A stretch of DNA of 64,000 nucleotides from positions 372,001 through 436,000 of the forward strand of contig NZ_BDCI01000035.1 in the NCBI RefSeq assembly GCF_001613425.1. Direction: 5' to 3'. The notes beneath the pieces are model-generated. The model made no database searches. It was not told the DNA's origin and was given only the letters and a program-made list of their open reading frames with translations. The position numbers were made by a program, and so were the translations under genes. The DNA comes from Nocardia vulneris. Lineage in GTDB: Bacteria > Actinomycetota > Actinomycetes > Mycobacteriales > Mycobacteriaceae. Below are positions 8,899-16,661 of the stretch, in pieces; the stretch's first letter is position 1, and each line of letters opens with the position of its first letter.

Positions 8899-9013
8899 AG
8901 CGCACATCTTCTCGCGACATTCCGGGCCTATTTCTGTCGATCGGCTTGCGCTGAGAGCCATAACCATGTTCGCTTGCAACTACCTATTGTCGGGAGTTGA
9001 GGAGGACACCACC

Positions 9014-9436
9014 GTGGTCGCCGCGGCGGACGCGCAGAACTACGCTCAGAAGCTTGGCATTACACACGGCATGGTTGTCCAGGAATTGGGCTGGGACGAT
9101 GACGTCGACGACGACCTGCGGGCCGACGTCGAGGAGTCGATCGGCAGCGAGCTCGTCGATGAGGATTCCGACGAAGTAATCGACGTCGTGCTGCTGTGGT
9201 GGCGCGATGGCGACGGTGACCTGGTCGACGCCCTGATGGATGCGATCGGACCACTCGCCGACGAAGGCTTCGTCTGGGTACTCACGCCCAAGACCGGACA
9301 TCCGGGCCATGTGGAACCGAGCGAAATCGCTGAATCCGCACCGACCGCCGGTCTGACTCAGACTTCGGCGATCAGCTTGGGAACCTGGGCGGGCAGCCGC
9401 CTGGTGCAACCGAAGGCGCCCTCGAAGCAGCGCTGA
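9014..9436 (+). CDS. DUF3052 protein (Rv2239c-like)
   Basis: 140-residue acidic cytosolic protein of the actinobacterial DUF3052 family, with KLGITHGMVVQELGWDDDVD and VLLWWRDGDGDLVDALMDA as landmarks. Function is unknown. GTG 9014 is chosen because GAGGAGGAC lies seven bases before it; an in-frame ATG at 8966 has no such site. It precedes ahpE exactly as Rv2239c neighbours Rv2238c in M. tuberculosis. Confidence 0.85.
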   Translation: MVAAADAQNYAQKLGITHGMVVQELGWDDDVDDDLRADVEESIGSELVDEDSDEVIDVVLLWWRDGDGDLVDALMDAIGPLADEGFVWVLTPKTGHPGHVEPSEIAESAPTAGLTQTSAISLGTWAGSRLVQPKAPSKQR

Positions 9437-9511
9437 CCCACCTTTCGCTATGGTGTCGCCGGGCGGTGAACGCGCCGCCCGGCGGAAAACCGACACGATG
9501 GAGGATTTGCG

Positions 9512-9976
9512 ATGCCGCTCGAAGTTGGCACTGTCGCGCCGGATTTCACGCTCAAGGACCAGAACAACCAGGACGTCAGCCTGTCCGACTACCGCGGCAA
9601 GAAGAACGTGCTCATCGTCTTCTACCCGCTCGCCTTCACCGGCATCTGCCAAGGTGAACTGTGCAAGGTGCGCGACGAGCTGCCCAAGTTCCAGAATGAC
9701 AACGCGGAGATCCTCGCGATCTCCGTCGGCCCGCCGCCCACCCACAAGATCTGGGCCGCCGAACAGGGCTACACCTTCCCCCTGCTGTCCGACTTCTGGC
9801 CGCACGGCGCCGTAGCCCAGGCCTACGACGTCTTCAACCAGAAATCCGGCTACCCCAATCGCGGCACCTTCGTCGTAGACCGCGAAGGTCGCATCCGCTT
9901 CGCCGAAATGAACGCCCCCGGCGAACCTCGCGACCAGGCAGCCTGGGAGAAAGCCCTCGCCGCCCTGGACTCCTGA
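9512..9976 (+). CDS. ahpE: Peroxiredoxin AhpE
   Basis: Thiol peroxidase reducing peroxides and peroxynitrite. It has 154 residues with the AhpC/TSA fold; the peroxidatic cysteine is C46 in FTGICQGEL, preceded by the YPLAFT loop. ATG 9512 follows GGAGG. A second cysteine, C51, lies five residues later, where the M. tuberculosis 1-Cys enzyme has, from memory, a non-cysteine residue. This could provide an unusual short disulfide. It lies downstream of the DUF3052 gene, probably with its own promoter. Confidence 0.93.
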   Translation: MPLEVGTVAPDFTLKDQNNQDVSLSDYRGKKNVLIVFYPLAFTGICQGELCKVRDELPKFQNDNAEILAISVGPPPTHKIWAAEQGYTFPLLSDFWPHGAVAQAYDVFNQKSGYPNRGTFVVDREGRIRFAEMNAPGEPRDQAAWEKALAALDS

Positions 9977-10060
9977 CCCTTCCATAAAAGGGCCCTGACC
10001 AGTCGGCTTGGGATAACCCCCACCCCCACGCTAAATTCATAACCCGGCCGACAAGGTCGA

Positions 10061-10132
10061 GGGCGTATAGCTCAGCGGTAGAGCTCTGGTTTTACACACC
10101 AGCGGTCGGGGGTTCGATCCCCTCTGCGCCCA
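10061..10132 (+). tRNA. tRNA-Val (anticodon TAC)
   Basis: A 72-nt cloverleaf. The acceptor stem is GGGCGTA with TGCGCCC, the anticodon stem is CTGGT/ACCAG with loop TTTACAC, and the T-arm contains GGTTCGATCC. The anticodon TAC reads valine codons. CCA is not encoded. The 3' flank carries a hairpin and degenerate recombinase sequence. Confidence 0.95.
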
Positions 10133-10192
10133 CTCCACTCATTGGCGAAGCCTGCTCGCGGAAAGCGCTCGCAGGATTCGCTCCGTCTGTTT

Positions 10193-10211
10193 GTGGGGGT
10201 GCAACCCCCAC
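10193..10211 (+). terminator. Hairpin downstream of tRNA-Val
   Basis: GTGGGGGT, three bases, ACCCCCAC, 61 nt after the tRNA. A compact GC stem of this kind is a likely terminator for the tRNA transcript. A second GC-rich arm pair (CCCGGCGGG) follows directly. Confidence 0.5.
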
Positions 10212-10299
10212 CACCCGCCCGGCGGGCTTCGCCCCCGGCCCCCATCCCCGGCACGCCAGTCCAAAGCCGCGCCCCGGCAGGTGCGAGCGGCCTCATGGA

Positions 10300-10500
10300 G
10301 GTCGCCGAAGATCGGCTTCATCTCGCCGGCCGCCTCCGAGACCCCAGGGCCTTGCATGTCCTCGATGTAGAAGCGGCGGTAGAACGTCTCATTGAGCCGC
10401 CTCCGCGCCACCGAGCCCGCGACTCGATAGAGAGGGGCATCGACCCGTCCGCCAGCAGGTCCACGAGTCGGCGGTGGTTCCGCTACACGGTGTCGCACCG
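10300..10500 (-). pseudogene. C-terminal remnant of a large serine recombinase
   Basis: On the minus strand the text RRRLNETFYRRFYIED, then SEAAGEMKPIFGDLHEAA, resembles the C-terminal end of actinobacterial serine recombinases (pattern RRxLNQAxFxxIxI... PFxDL). No resolvase catalytic domain is present, and frames on either side are broken. This makes it debris from an integrated element beside tRNA-Val. The family match is from memory of the pattern and is uncertain. The rest of 10212-10731 holds no convincing gene. Confidence 0.35.
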
Positions 10501-10731
10501 AGCCGAGTCGTCCTGGCCACTCGCACCGAAGATTCCAGTTCGACAGCGGCGTTCCGGCAGTGCGCCAGAAGGCATCTCACCGCCTGAGGCACGTTCGCGC
10601 ACCGGCCGCCGACGGTCGACCCGCGTGTGCGGAGAGCTCGGTTGCGCGCCACAACGCCACTGCCCGGCCCCGTCCAGTGGCGCTTCTCACGTCAAAGGAT
10701 GTGGACGATGCAGGAGCGGCATGTCAGCCTG

Positions 10732-10760
10732 GATATAGGCAATGAAGTTTTGCCTATATC
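10732..10760. promoter_or_regulatory. 11-bp perfect inverted repeat, probable operator of the hydrolase operon
   Basis: GATATAGGCAA (10732-10742), seven bases, TTGCCTATATC (10750-10760). It ends 36 bases before the ATG of the first hydrolase, so it would overlap the promoter. Its AT content stands out from the surroundings. A dimeric repressor of TetR, GntR or MarR type could bind; the regulator is not known. Confidence 0.65.
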
Positions 10761-10796
10761 ACTACGTAGAGCAACCTGCCGAGCGTGAGGACTGAC

Positions 10797-11576
10797 ATGG
10801 CCGATATCCCCGCCGGTGCCGCGGTGCTGATCCCTGGATTCCTCGATGACCGTCACGTCTGGGACCCGCTGATCGCGCACTCGACGCTGCACACCACGCA
10901 GTTCCTGCGGACCGATCTCGCAGGATGCGGAGATCGCCTGGCGGCTGCCGGGCCGTACTCACTGATCAGATTCAGCGATGATGCGCTGGCGATTGTCGAT
11001 TCGCTGCCGGCGCCGACGGTGCTCGTCGGTCAGAGCATGGGCGCACCTATCGCGGAGCTCGCGGCGGTGGCCGCCGGCGACAAAGTGCGCGGGCTGGTGT
11101 TGATGACGCCGGTGCCATTGACAGGGACGGCGTTTCCCGAGGATGTGGTAGCGCCTTTTCGGACGATGGCGGGTGACGAGCGGTCTCAAGCACGAGCCCG
11201 AGCCGAACTGTCGTACGCATTACCACCCGACGAGTTGCAGCGGCTGGCCCGGAGCGGCGCCCGAATTCGTGCCGAAGTGGTTGCGGGTCTGGTCGATTCA
11301 TGGAATCGCGGAATACCCGACGCGCCTACCCCTAGCACGTTCACCGGGCCGGTACTGATCGTGCGTGGTGGTCGCGACCCCCTGGTGACCGCTGAGATGG
11401 TCACCACGAAAGTGGCGCCACGCTTCCCGAACGCGCAGGAATTCACGATCGCCGATGCCGGTCATTGGCCGCACCTCGAGCAACCGGCAGCGGTGGCCCG
11501 GGTGCTGGATTGCTTTGTCCGGCAGGTGTTCGACCCGCAGGCCGAGTGCTTCACCAGCGCGTCCAGGAAGGACTGA
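10797..11576 (+). CDS. Alpha/beta hydrolase
   Basis: 259-residue alpha/beta-hydrolase-fold protein, probably an esterase or C-C-bond hydrolase. The nucleophile elbow is GQSMGAP, the likely acid is in RGGRDPL and the histidine in DAGHWPHLEQP. ATG 10797 is used, with GTGAGG seven bases upstream. It opens a run of seven same-strand genes with little spacing; the next gene starts three bases after its stop. Confidence 0.85.
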   Translation: MADIPAGAAVLIPGFLDDRHVWDPLIAHSTLHTTQFLRTDLAGCGDRLAAAGPYSLIRFSDDALAIVDSLPAPTVLVGQSMGAPIAELAAVAAGDKVRGLVLMTPVPLTGTAFPEDVVAPFRTMAGDERSQARARAELSYALPPDELQRLARSGARIRAEVVAGLVDSWNRGIPDAPTPSTFTGPVLIVRGGRDPLVTAEMVTTKVAPRFPNAQEFTIADAGHWPHLEQPAAVARVLDCFVRQVFDPQAECFTSASRKD

Positions 11577-11578
11577 TC

Positions 11579-12475
11579 GTGACACAGCAACAAGATGTCG
11601 AGTTCTCGGCCGAGGACGGCGTGCTGCTGCGCGGCAGCCTCTATCTTCCCGACGGCCCCGGACCGCATCCCGCGCTCACCATGGCAGGCGGCTTCGGCAG
11701 CGTCCGCCAGCAGGGTATCCAGCCCTACACCGACAAATTCGCCGCCGCAGGTTTCGTCGTACTCGCCCACGACCACCGCAGCTTCGGCGACAGCGACGGC
11801 GAACCGCGCCAGGACATCGACCCGTGGCGGCAGATCCATGACTGGCGCCGCGCCCTGTCTTTTCTGGAAGCCAGGCCCGAGGTCGATGCACAGCGAATCG
11901 GACTGTGGGGCAACAGCTATGCGGGCGGGCACGCGATCGTGCTCGGCGCGACCGACCGCAGGCTGCGCGCGATCGTCGCGCAGGTGCCCAATATCAGCGG
12001 CTCTCAATCGGGGCTGCGCCGGGTGCCGCCGGACCTGACACCAGCCTTCGAGCACGAACTCGACGAGGACGAACGCGCTCAGGCACAAGGGAATCCACCG
12101 CGCTACCAAGCCCTGGTCGATAAGGACCCCGCCGTCCCTGCGGCCTACCACGCGCCCGACGCCGTCGACTTCTATCTGTCCACCGTGCCGGCGGGCGCGC
12201 GGTGGGAGAACACGGTCACCTTGCGCTCTACTCGCAAGGCGCGAATGTACGACCCGGGCGCGTTCGCCGCCCGCGTCTCCCCCACTCCACTGCTGATGAT
12301 CGTCGCCTCGCACGACACCATCAGCCCCACCGATCTCGCGTTGGCCGCGTACCGCGACGCGCTGGAACCCAAACGCCTGGAAGTGATGCCGGGCGGGCAC
12401 TTCGACCCGTACCTGAGCGGATTCGAGCATTCCAGTGACGCGGCCCTCGACTGGTTCACCACTCATCTGGCCTGA
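11579..12475 (+). CDS. Alpha/beta hydrolase (dienelactone-hydrolase/peptidase-like)
   Basis: 298 residues from GTG 11579 with AGGAAGGA upstream. It has the oxyanion region MAGGFGSVRQQG, nucleophile GNSYAGG and histidine in PGGHFDPY. These features fit the group of hydrolases acting on polyketide-like or cyclic esters. Its 3' end runs into the duplicated ribosome-binding site of the crotonase gene, so co-translation is likely. Confidence 0.82.
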   Translation: MTQQQDVEFSAEDGVLLRGSLYLPDGPGPHPALTMAGGFGSVRQQGIQPYTDKFAAAGFVVLAHDHRSFGDSDGEPRQDIDPWRQIHDWRRALSFLEARPEVDAQRIGLWGNSYAGGHAIVLGATDRRLRAIVAQVPNISGSQSGLRRVPPDLTPAFEHELDEDERAQAQGNPPRYQALVDKDPAVPAAYHAPDAVDFYLSTVPAGARWENTVTLRSTRKARMYDPGAFAARVSPTPLLMIVASHDTISPTDLALAAYRDALEPKRLEVMPGGHFDPYLSGFEHSSDAALDWFTTHLA

Positions 12476-12514
12476 GGAGACCACTATGAGCACTGAGGAG
12501 ACCACTATGAGCAC
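12473..12514 (+). repeat. 21-bp tandem duplication carrying a stop, RBS and start codon
   Basis: TGAGGAGACCACTATGAGCAC occurs exactly twice in tandem: 12473-12493 and 12494-12514. Each copy has GAGGAG and an ATG, and the two ATGs are in frame. The crotonase can therefore start at 12486 or 12507 with equal signals. Confidence 0.95.
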
Positions 12515-13295
12515 TGTCAGCCTTTCGATCGAGGCCGAGGTCGCCACGATCACCCTCGACAACCCGCCCCAGAACCGGCTCAGCGCGGAATTCATCGACG
12601 ATCTCGGTGCCGCGGTCGCCGCGGTCGAGGCCAGCGCGGCTCGTGCCGTCGTATTACGCGCCGCGGGAGCCGATTTCAGTCTCGGCGGCGATTTCGTGCC
12701 CTGGATCGACTGGTCGAACCGTGCGCGCCAAGCCTTCTTCGACCGCGCGCTGGCGGTCTACAACCACTTCGAACGGCTCCCGGTGCCGGTCGTCGCCGCG
12801 GTACAGGGCAAGTGCTTCGGCGGCGGCTTCGAGCTGGTGTTGCGGGCCGACATCGTCTTCGCGGGTGAGTCCGCGCAGTTCAGTCACCCGGAACAGCTGC
12901 TGGGCATCACCACGCTGCTCGGTGGCGTCTATCGGGTGGCCGCCCGTGTGGGCCGCGCACGGGCGATGGAATGGGCGCTCACCTCACAGCGGATTCCGGC
13001 GGCCACCCTCGCCGAACTCGGCATCGTCAATCATGTCGTCCCCGATGCCGACCTGCTCGACCGTGCGCGGGCGTTCGCCGCCGAGGTGGCGACCGGGCCG
13101 ACGCTCGCGCACGCCGCGCACAAGCGGCTGCTGCGGACCTGGGCCGACGGCGGTATCGCCGCGGCGGACAGCCAGGTGATCGAGACCTCGATACCGCTGT
13201 TCGATACCGCCGATGTCGCGGCCGGATTGAAATCGGCCGCGGCGGCCCTCGCCGCGGGCCGGCCCCGCCCACGCCTGCCGTTCCAGGGGCGATAG
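12486..13295 (+). CDS. Enoyl-CoA hydratase/isomerase (crotonase) family protein
   Basis: Crotonase-fold enzyme acting on acyl-CoA thioesters, probably in a beta-oxidation-like step. It has 269 residues from ATG 12486, or 262 from ATG 12507. The oxyanion hole is ADFSLGGDF and KCFGGGFELVLRADI, and one catalytic glutamate position is kept in FSHPEQLLG. Whether it is a hydratase, isomerase or hydrolase cannot be decided. It sits between hydrolases and a CGNR protein in one operon. Confidence 0.85.
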   Translation: MSTEETTMSTVSLSIEAEVATITLDNPPQNRLSAEFIDDLGAAVAAVEASAARAVVLRAAGADFSLGGDFVPWIDWSNRARQAFFDRALAVYNHFERLPVPVVAAVQGKCFGGGFELVLRADIVFAGESAQFSHPEQLLGITTLLGGVYRVAARVGRARAMEWALTSQRIPAATLAELGIVNHVVPDADLLDRARAFAAEVATGPTLAHAAHKRLLRTWADGGIAAADSQVIETSIPLFDTADVAAGLKSAAAALAAGRPRPRLPFQGR

Positions 13296-13297
13296 CG

Positions 13298-13969
13298 ATG
13301 GCTGAGCCGACCATCGCCGATCATGGGTGCATGCGCACCCCTGCGAAAAATGATCAGGCCGGAGCCGTGTGGCCGGCCAATCGACGGTATGCCGTCGACT
13401 CGGCGCCGGGTGCCCTCGGGTTCGTGCACGACCTGCTCAATACCAGGTCCGCCGGCCGCCCCCGGCAGCCAGACCTGCTCGAACACCTGGATTCCGCCCA
13501 GGCTTGGCTCGACGAGGCCATCGCCGCCTGGGCCGTGGTCTCCGGCATCGCCGCCCAGCGGATCGACCTCGATGAGCAGAGCCGGGCGGCCCTGCGCGGT
13601 TTCCGCGACGATCTGCACGCGAACATCTCGCACTCGCACAACAAATCCGGCGGCTCGACCCCCCAGGCACTCGCCGTACCCGGCGCGACCGTCGAGCTGT
13701 CCGTCCGCCCGGACGGCGAAATCGCTGTGCAGCCACGCGGTTCCGGCTGGCGTTACGTGGCGGCCGTCGCATTGTCGACGGCCTTGACAGGACAGTCGGA
13801 CGGATCGTGGTCGCGGCTGAAGACCTGTCGCAACCCGCGCTGCCAAGGTGCCTTCTACGACCGCTCCCGCAACAACAGTGGCGTCTGGCACGACCTGTAC
13901 GCCTGCGGCATGCCCACTAATACGCGGGCACACCGGGCGCGACGACGCGACGACCCCCCGACCGAATAG
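13298..13969 (+). CDS. CGNR-type zinc-finger protein, probable regulator
   Basis: 223 residues. The N-terminal helical domain (ABATE type) has FVHDLLNTRSAGRP; the C-terminal zinc ribbon has LKTCRNPRCQGAFYDRSRNN and ends YACGMPTNTRAHRARRR. The normal CGNR tetrad reads CGMP here, but all zinc-binding cysteines look present. Such proteins are thought to be stress or pathway-specific transcription factors. It starts two bases after the crotonase stop, so it may control this operon. Confidence 0.8.
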   Translation: MAEPTIADHGCMRTPAKNDQAGAVWPANRRYAVDSAPGALGFVHDLLNTRSAGRPRQPDLLEHLDSAQAWLDEAIAAWAVVSGIAAQRIDLDEQSRAALRGFRDDLHANISHSHNKSGGSTPQALAVPGATVELSVRPDGEIAVQPRGSGWRYVAAVALSTALTGQSDGSWSRLKTCRNPRCQGAFYDRSRNNSGVWHDLYACGMPTNTRAHRARRRDDPPTE

Positions 13970-13996
13970 CACGAATCGACGCTGTACGGAGGCACC

Positions 13997-14482
13997 ATGA
14001 CCAGCGAGCTGGAAACGGTCCAGGAGATCGGCCGATGGTTCTTCGACGACTACGTCCCGCTGTGGAACGAACTGGCCCGCGACACCACCGGCGACCCGGC
14101 CGCGCTGCTCCAATACTGGTCGCCGCCACTGCATTTCATCATCGAGGATCCCGACACCCGTCGCACGGTGAACGACTGGGCGACCACCGAGGAAGACATA
14201 CTGGCCGTCCTGCGCGAACAGCATCGCCCGCTCCGGGCGGCCGCGTACGTCGACACCACGGTGCTGGACCGGCACATCGTCGCCTACACACCCAGCGCCG
14301 CGGGCATCGACGCCCTCTGGTCGCGCCGCAACGCCACTGTCGAAATCGAACGCCTCCTGGTGCATTTCGAAGTCCGGCGACGTCACGACGGTCGGTGGCG
14401 AGTGACTTCCATTGTCGCCCAAGCCACCTCGGAACAAACCATCGATGCGGCGCGCGCCGCCGGCTTCACCGAGCCGAACTAG
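13997..14482 (+). CDS. SnoaL/NTF2-like protein, function unknown
   Basis: 161 residues with a strong ribosome-binding site (GGAGGCACC). The cone-shaped NTF2-like pattern is suggested by FFDDYVPLWNEL, a central ED-rich strand region and HFEVRRRHDGRWRVTSI at the end. Such proteins serve as small hydrolases, isomerases or oxygenase partners. It lies within the catabolic operon between the CGNR protein and an Old Yellow Enzyme. Confidence 0.6.
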   Translation: MTSELETVQEIGRWFFDDYVPLWNELARDTTGDPAALLQYWSPPLHFIIEDPDTRRTVNDWATTEEDILAVLREQHRPLRAAAYVDTTVLDRHIVAYTPSAAGIDALWSRRNATVEIERLLVHFEVRRRHDGRWRVTSIVAQATSEQTIDAARAAGFTEPN

Positions 14483-14571
14483 ACCGAACCGAAGGCAAAA
14501 CCTCGCGATCGCGCCGGCCGGCCGAACGCGCGCACAACTGTGTCCATATTCCCTGATACAAGGAGTTTTCC

Positions 14572-15690
14572 GTGAGCACACCAGCCGCCGACCGCGCAAC
14601 CCGGCTACTCGGACGGTCATTCGTCCTCGGCAGTCTGAGAACCCGAAACCGGATCGTGATGGCGCCGATGACCCGGCAGAAATCGCCGCACGGCATACCG
14701 GGGCCGGATGTCGCCGCCTATTACGCCCGTCGGGCCGCGGGTGGCGCCGGCTTGATCATCACCGAAGGCACCTACATCGATCGCGCAGCCGCTCCCGCCT
14801 ATGCCGACGTGCCGCACTTCTACGGTGCCGACGCCTTGGCAGGCTGGGCCGAAGTCGTCGCTGCCGTACACGCGGCGGGCGGCGTCATCGCACCGCAACT
14901 GTGGCACACCGGCATGCAACGCCGGCCCGGCACAGCGCCGCTCGGCGTACCGGCCGAGGGCCCGTCCGGCATCGACCTCAACGGCAACAGAGCCGGAAAA
15001 GCCATGTCTCAGAACGATATCGACGCCGTGATCGCCGCGTTCGCCGACGGCGCCGCCGCCGCCCGCGGGCTCGGCTTCGACGCCGTGGAAATCCATGGCG
15101 CTCACGGCTATTTGATCGATGACTTCCTGTGGGAGCACACCAACCGGCGCACCGACCGCTACGGCGGCGACCCGGCTTCCCGCGCGAGCTTCGCAGCCGA
15201 AACAGTCGCCGCGGTCCGCGCGGCGGTCGGACCGGATTTTCCGATCAGTTTCCGGCTGTCCCAGTGGAAGGAAGAACACTACGACGCCCGGCTCGCCGAC
15301 ACTCCCGACGAGCTCGAGCGCCTGCTGACCCCGATGGCCAACGCCGGCGTCGATATCTTCCACGCGTCGACCCGACGTTACTGGACACCCGAATTCGCAG
15401 GCAGCGACCTCAATCTCGCGGGCTGGACCAAAAAGCTCACCGGACGGCCGGCCATCACCGTCGGCTCGGTCGGCCTCGACAGCGTGTTCCGCGACAACGA
15501 CGGCTTCAACGCCCGAGCCGAAGCAACCGATATCGACCAGCTCTTGGACCGGCTCGAACGCGACGAGTTCGACCTGGTCGCCGTCGGCCGCGCCTTCCTC
15601 GCCGACCCGCAGTGGCCACGAAAAGCCCTGTCCGGTCACCTTTCCGACGCCACGCCCTTCGACGTCAGCGTCCTGCAAACCCTGCACTAG
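14572..15690 (+). CDS. NADH:flavin oxidoreductase, Old Yellow Enzyme family
   Basis: FMN-dependent ene-reductase, 372 residues, start GTG 14572 with AAGGAG upstream. Features are MAPMTRQKSP at the barrel start, QLWHTGMQ, the catalytic pair region EIHGAHGYLIDDFLWEHTN, the NRRTDRYGG signature and VAVGRAFLADP at the phosphate site. It would reduce an activated double bond, such as an enone, in the substrate of this operon. Confidence 0.92.
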   Translation: MSTPAADRATRLLGRSFVLGSLRTRNRIVMAPMTRQKSPHGIPGPDVAAYYARRAAGGAGLIITEGTYIDRAAAPAYADVPHFYGADALAGWAEVVAAVHAAGGVIAPQLWHTGMQRRPGTAPLGVPAEGPSGIDLNGNRAGKAMSQNDIDAVIAAFADGAAAARGLGFDAVEIHGAHGYLIDDFLWEHTNRRTDRYGGDPASRASFAAETVAAVRAAVGPDFPISFRLSQWKEEHYDARLADTPDELERLLTPMANAGVDIFHASTRRYWTPEFAGSDLNLAGWTKKLTGRPAITVGSVGLDSVFRDNDGFNARAEATDIDQLLDRLERDEFDLVAVGRAFLADPQWPRKALSGHLSDATPFDVSVLQTLH

Positions 15691-15731
15691 ACCACCCGAG
15701 CGCACGCACCGCCGAAACAGAGAGGTCGACG

Positions 15732-16574
15732 ATGAATACCATCGCAGTAGTGGGCGGCACCGGCCGGGTCGGCAGCCATCTGGTGAAATATCTGATCGCC
15801 GAAGGGATTCGGCCGCGAATCGTGACTCGGCGCGACCTCTCGGACGACGAGCAGGTCTCGTATGCGCGGGCCGACTATTCAGACGTGACATCTTTGCGCC
15901 ACGCCCTGTCCGGTTGCAGCCGGGTCTTCCTGGCCCACGGTTCGAGTCCCGACCAGGTGCAGCACGAAAAGGCCGTGATCGACGCCGCCATCGCCACCGG
16001 CGTGCGGCATCTCGTGAAACTGTCCGCCATGGGCGGGCCCCCCAACGCCCACCCCTGGGATTGGCACGCCGAAATCGAAACCTACCTCGCCACTGCGCCG
16101 ATCGGCTGCACCGTCCTACGTCCCGCCACCTTCACCGACATCCTCGCGGTGTCCGCGCCCTTGATCCGTGCCGGAACTTGGGGCGGCACAGCACAATCCG
16201 GCCGGGTCAACCTCATCGCGGCCGACGATGTCGCCGCCGTCGGCGCCCACGAACTACGCACAGCCGCCGACGACACGCAACGCTGCCTGCACCTCACCGG
16301 CACGCGCCCCTGGTCCATGCCTGAAATCGCCGACGTATTCACCACCGAGCTCCACCACCCGGTTACCTACACCCACCGCACCGCCGCCGAACAACGCGAG
16401 ATTCTCCTCGGGTCCGGCCTCGCCGCACCCGCCGCCGAGATCCTCCTCGGCATCGATAACGCCTACCGGCACAATGCCCTCGCCGAAACGACCCACACCG
16501 TCCACGACGTCCTCGGACGCGACCCTGTCGACGTCCCCGAATGGATCCGCGCCCATCTCCCCGCATTCCGCTGA
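15732..16574 (+). CDS. NmrA-like NAD(P)-binding protein
   Basis: 280 residues of atypical short-chain-dehydrogenase fold. The dinucleotide site is VVGGTGRVGSHLV; the usual Tyr-Lys catalytic pair is not obvious, as is typical for NmrA/QOR2-like sensors or isoflavone-reductase relatives. It is the last gene of the run from 10.8 kb, 41 bases after the OYE gene. A redox-sensor or reductase role is inferred. Confidence 0.8.
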   Translation: MNTIAVVGGTGRVGSHLVKYLIAEGIRPRIVTRRDLSDDEQVSYARADYSDVTSLRHALSGCSRVFLAHGSSPDQVQHEKAVIDAAIATGVRHLVKLSAMGGPPNAHPWDWHAEIETYLATAPIGCTVLRPATFTDILAVSAPLIRAGTWGGTAQSGRVNLIAADDVAAVGAHELRTAADDTQRCLHLTGTRPWSMPEIADVFTTELHHPVTYTHRTAAEQREILLGSGLAAPAAEILLGIDNAYRHNALAETTHTVHDVLGRDPVDVPEWIRAHLPAFR

Positions 16575-16661
16575 GCCCGTTCGCGATCCGAGTAGTCGTA
16601 TACCTCTCGAACACTTCATGATTCGTTGCGGGATGGTCGACGTTCGACCGAGATCACCGGA

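Noticed and set aside
10139..10498. Intact gene for a 119-residue protein on the minus strand
   Set aside because: It runs into the hairpin and tRNA 3' flank and only its N-terminal part resembles a recombinase; a remnant is more likely.
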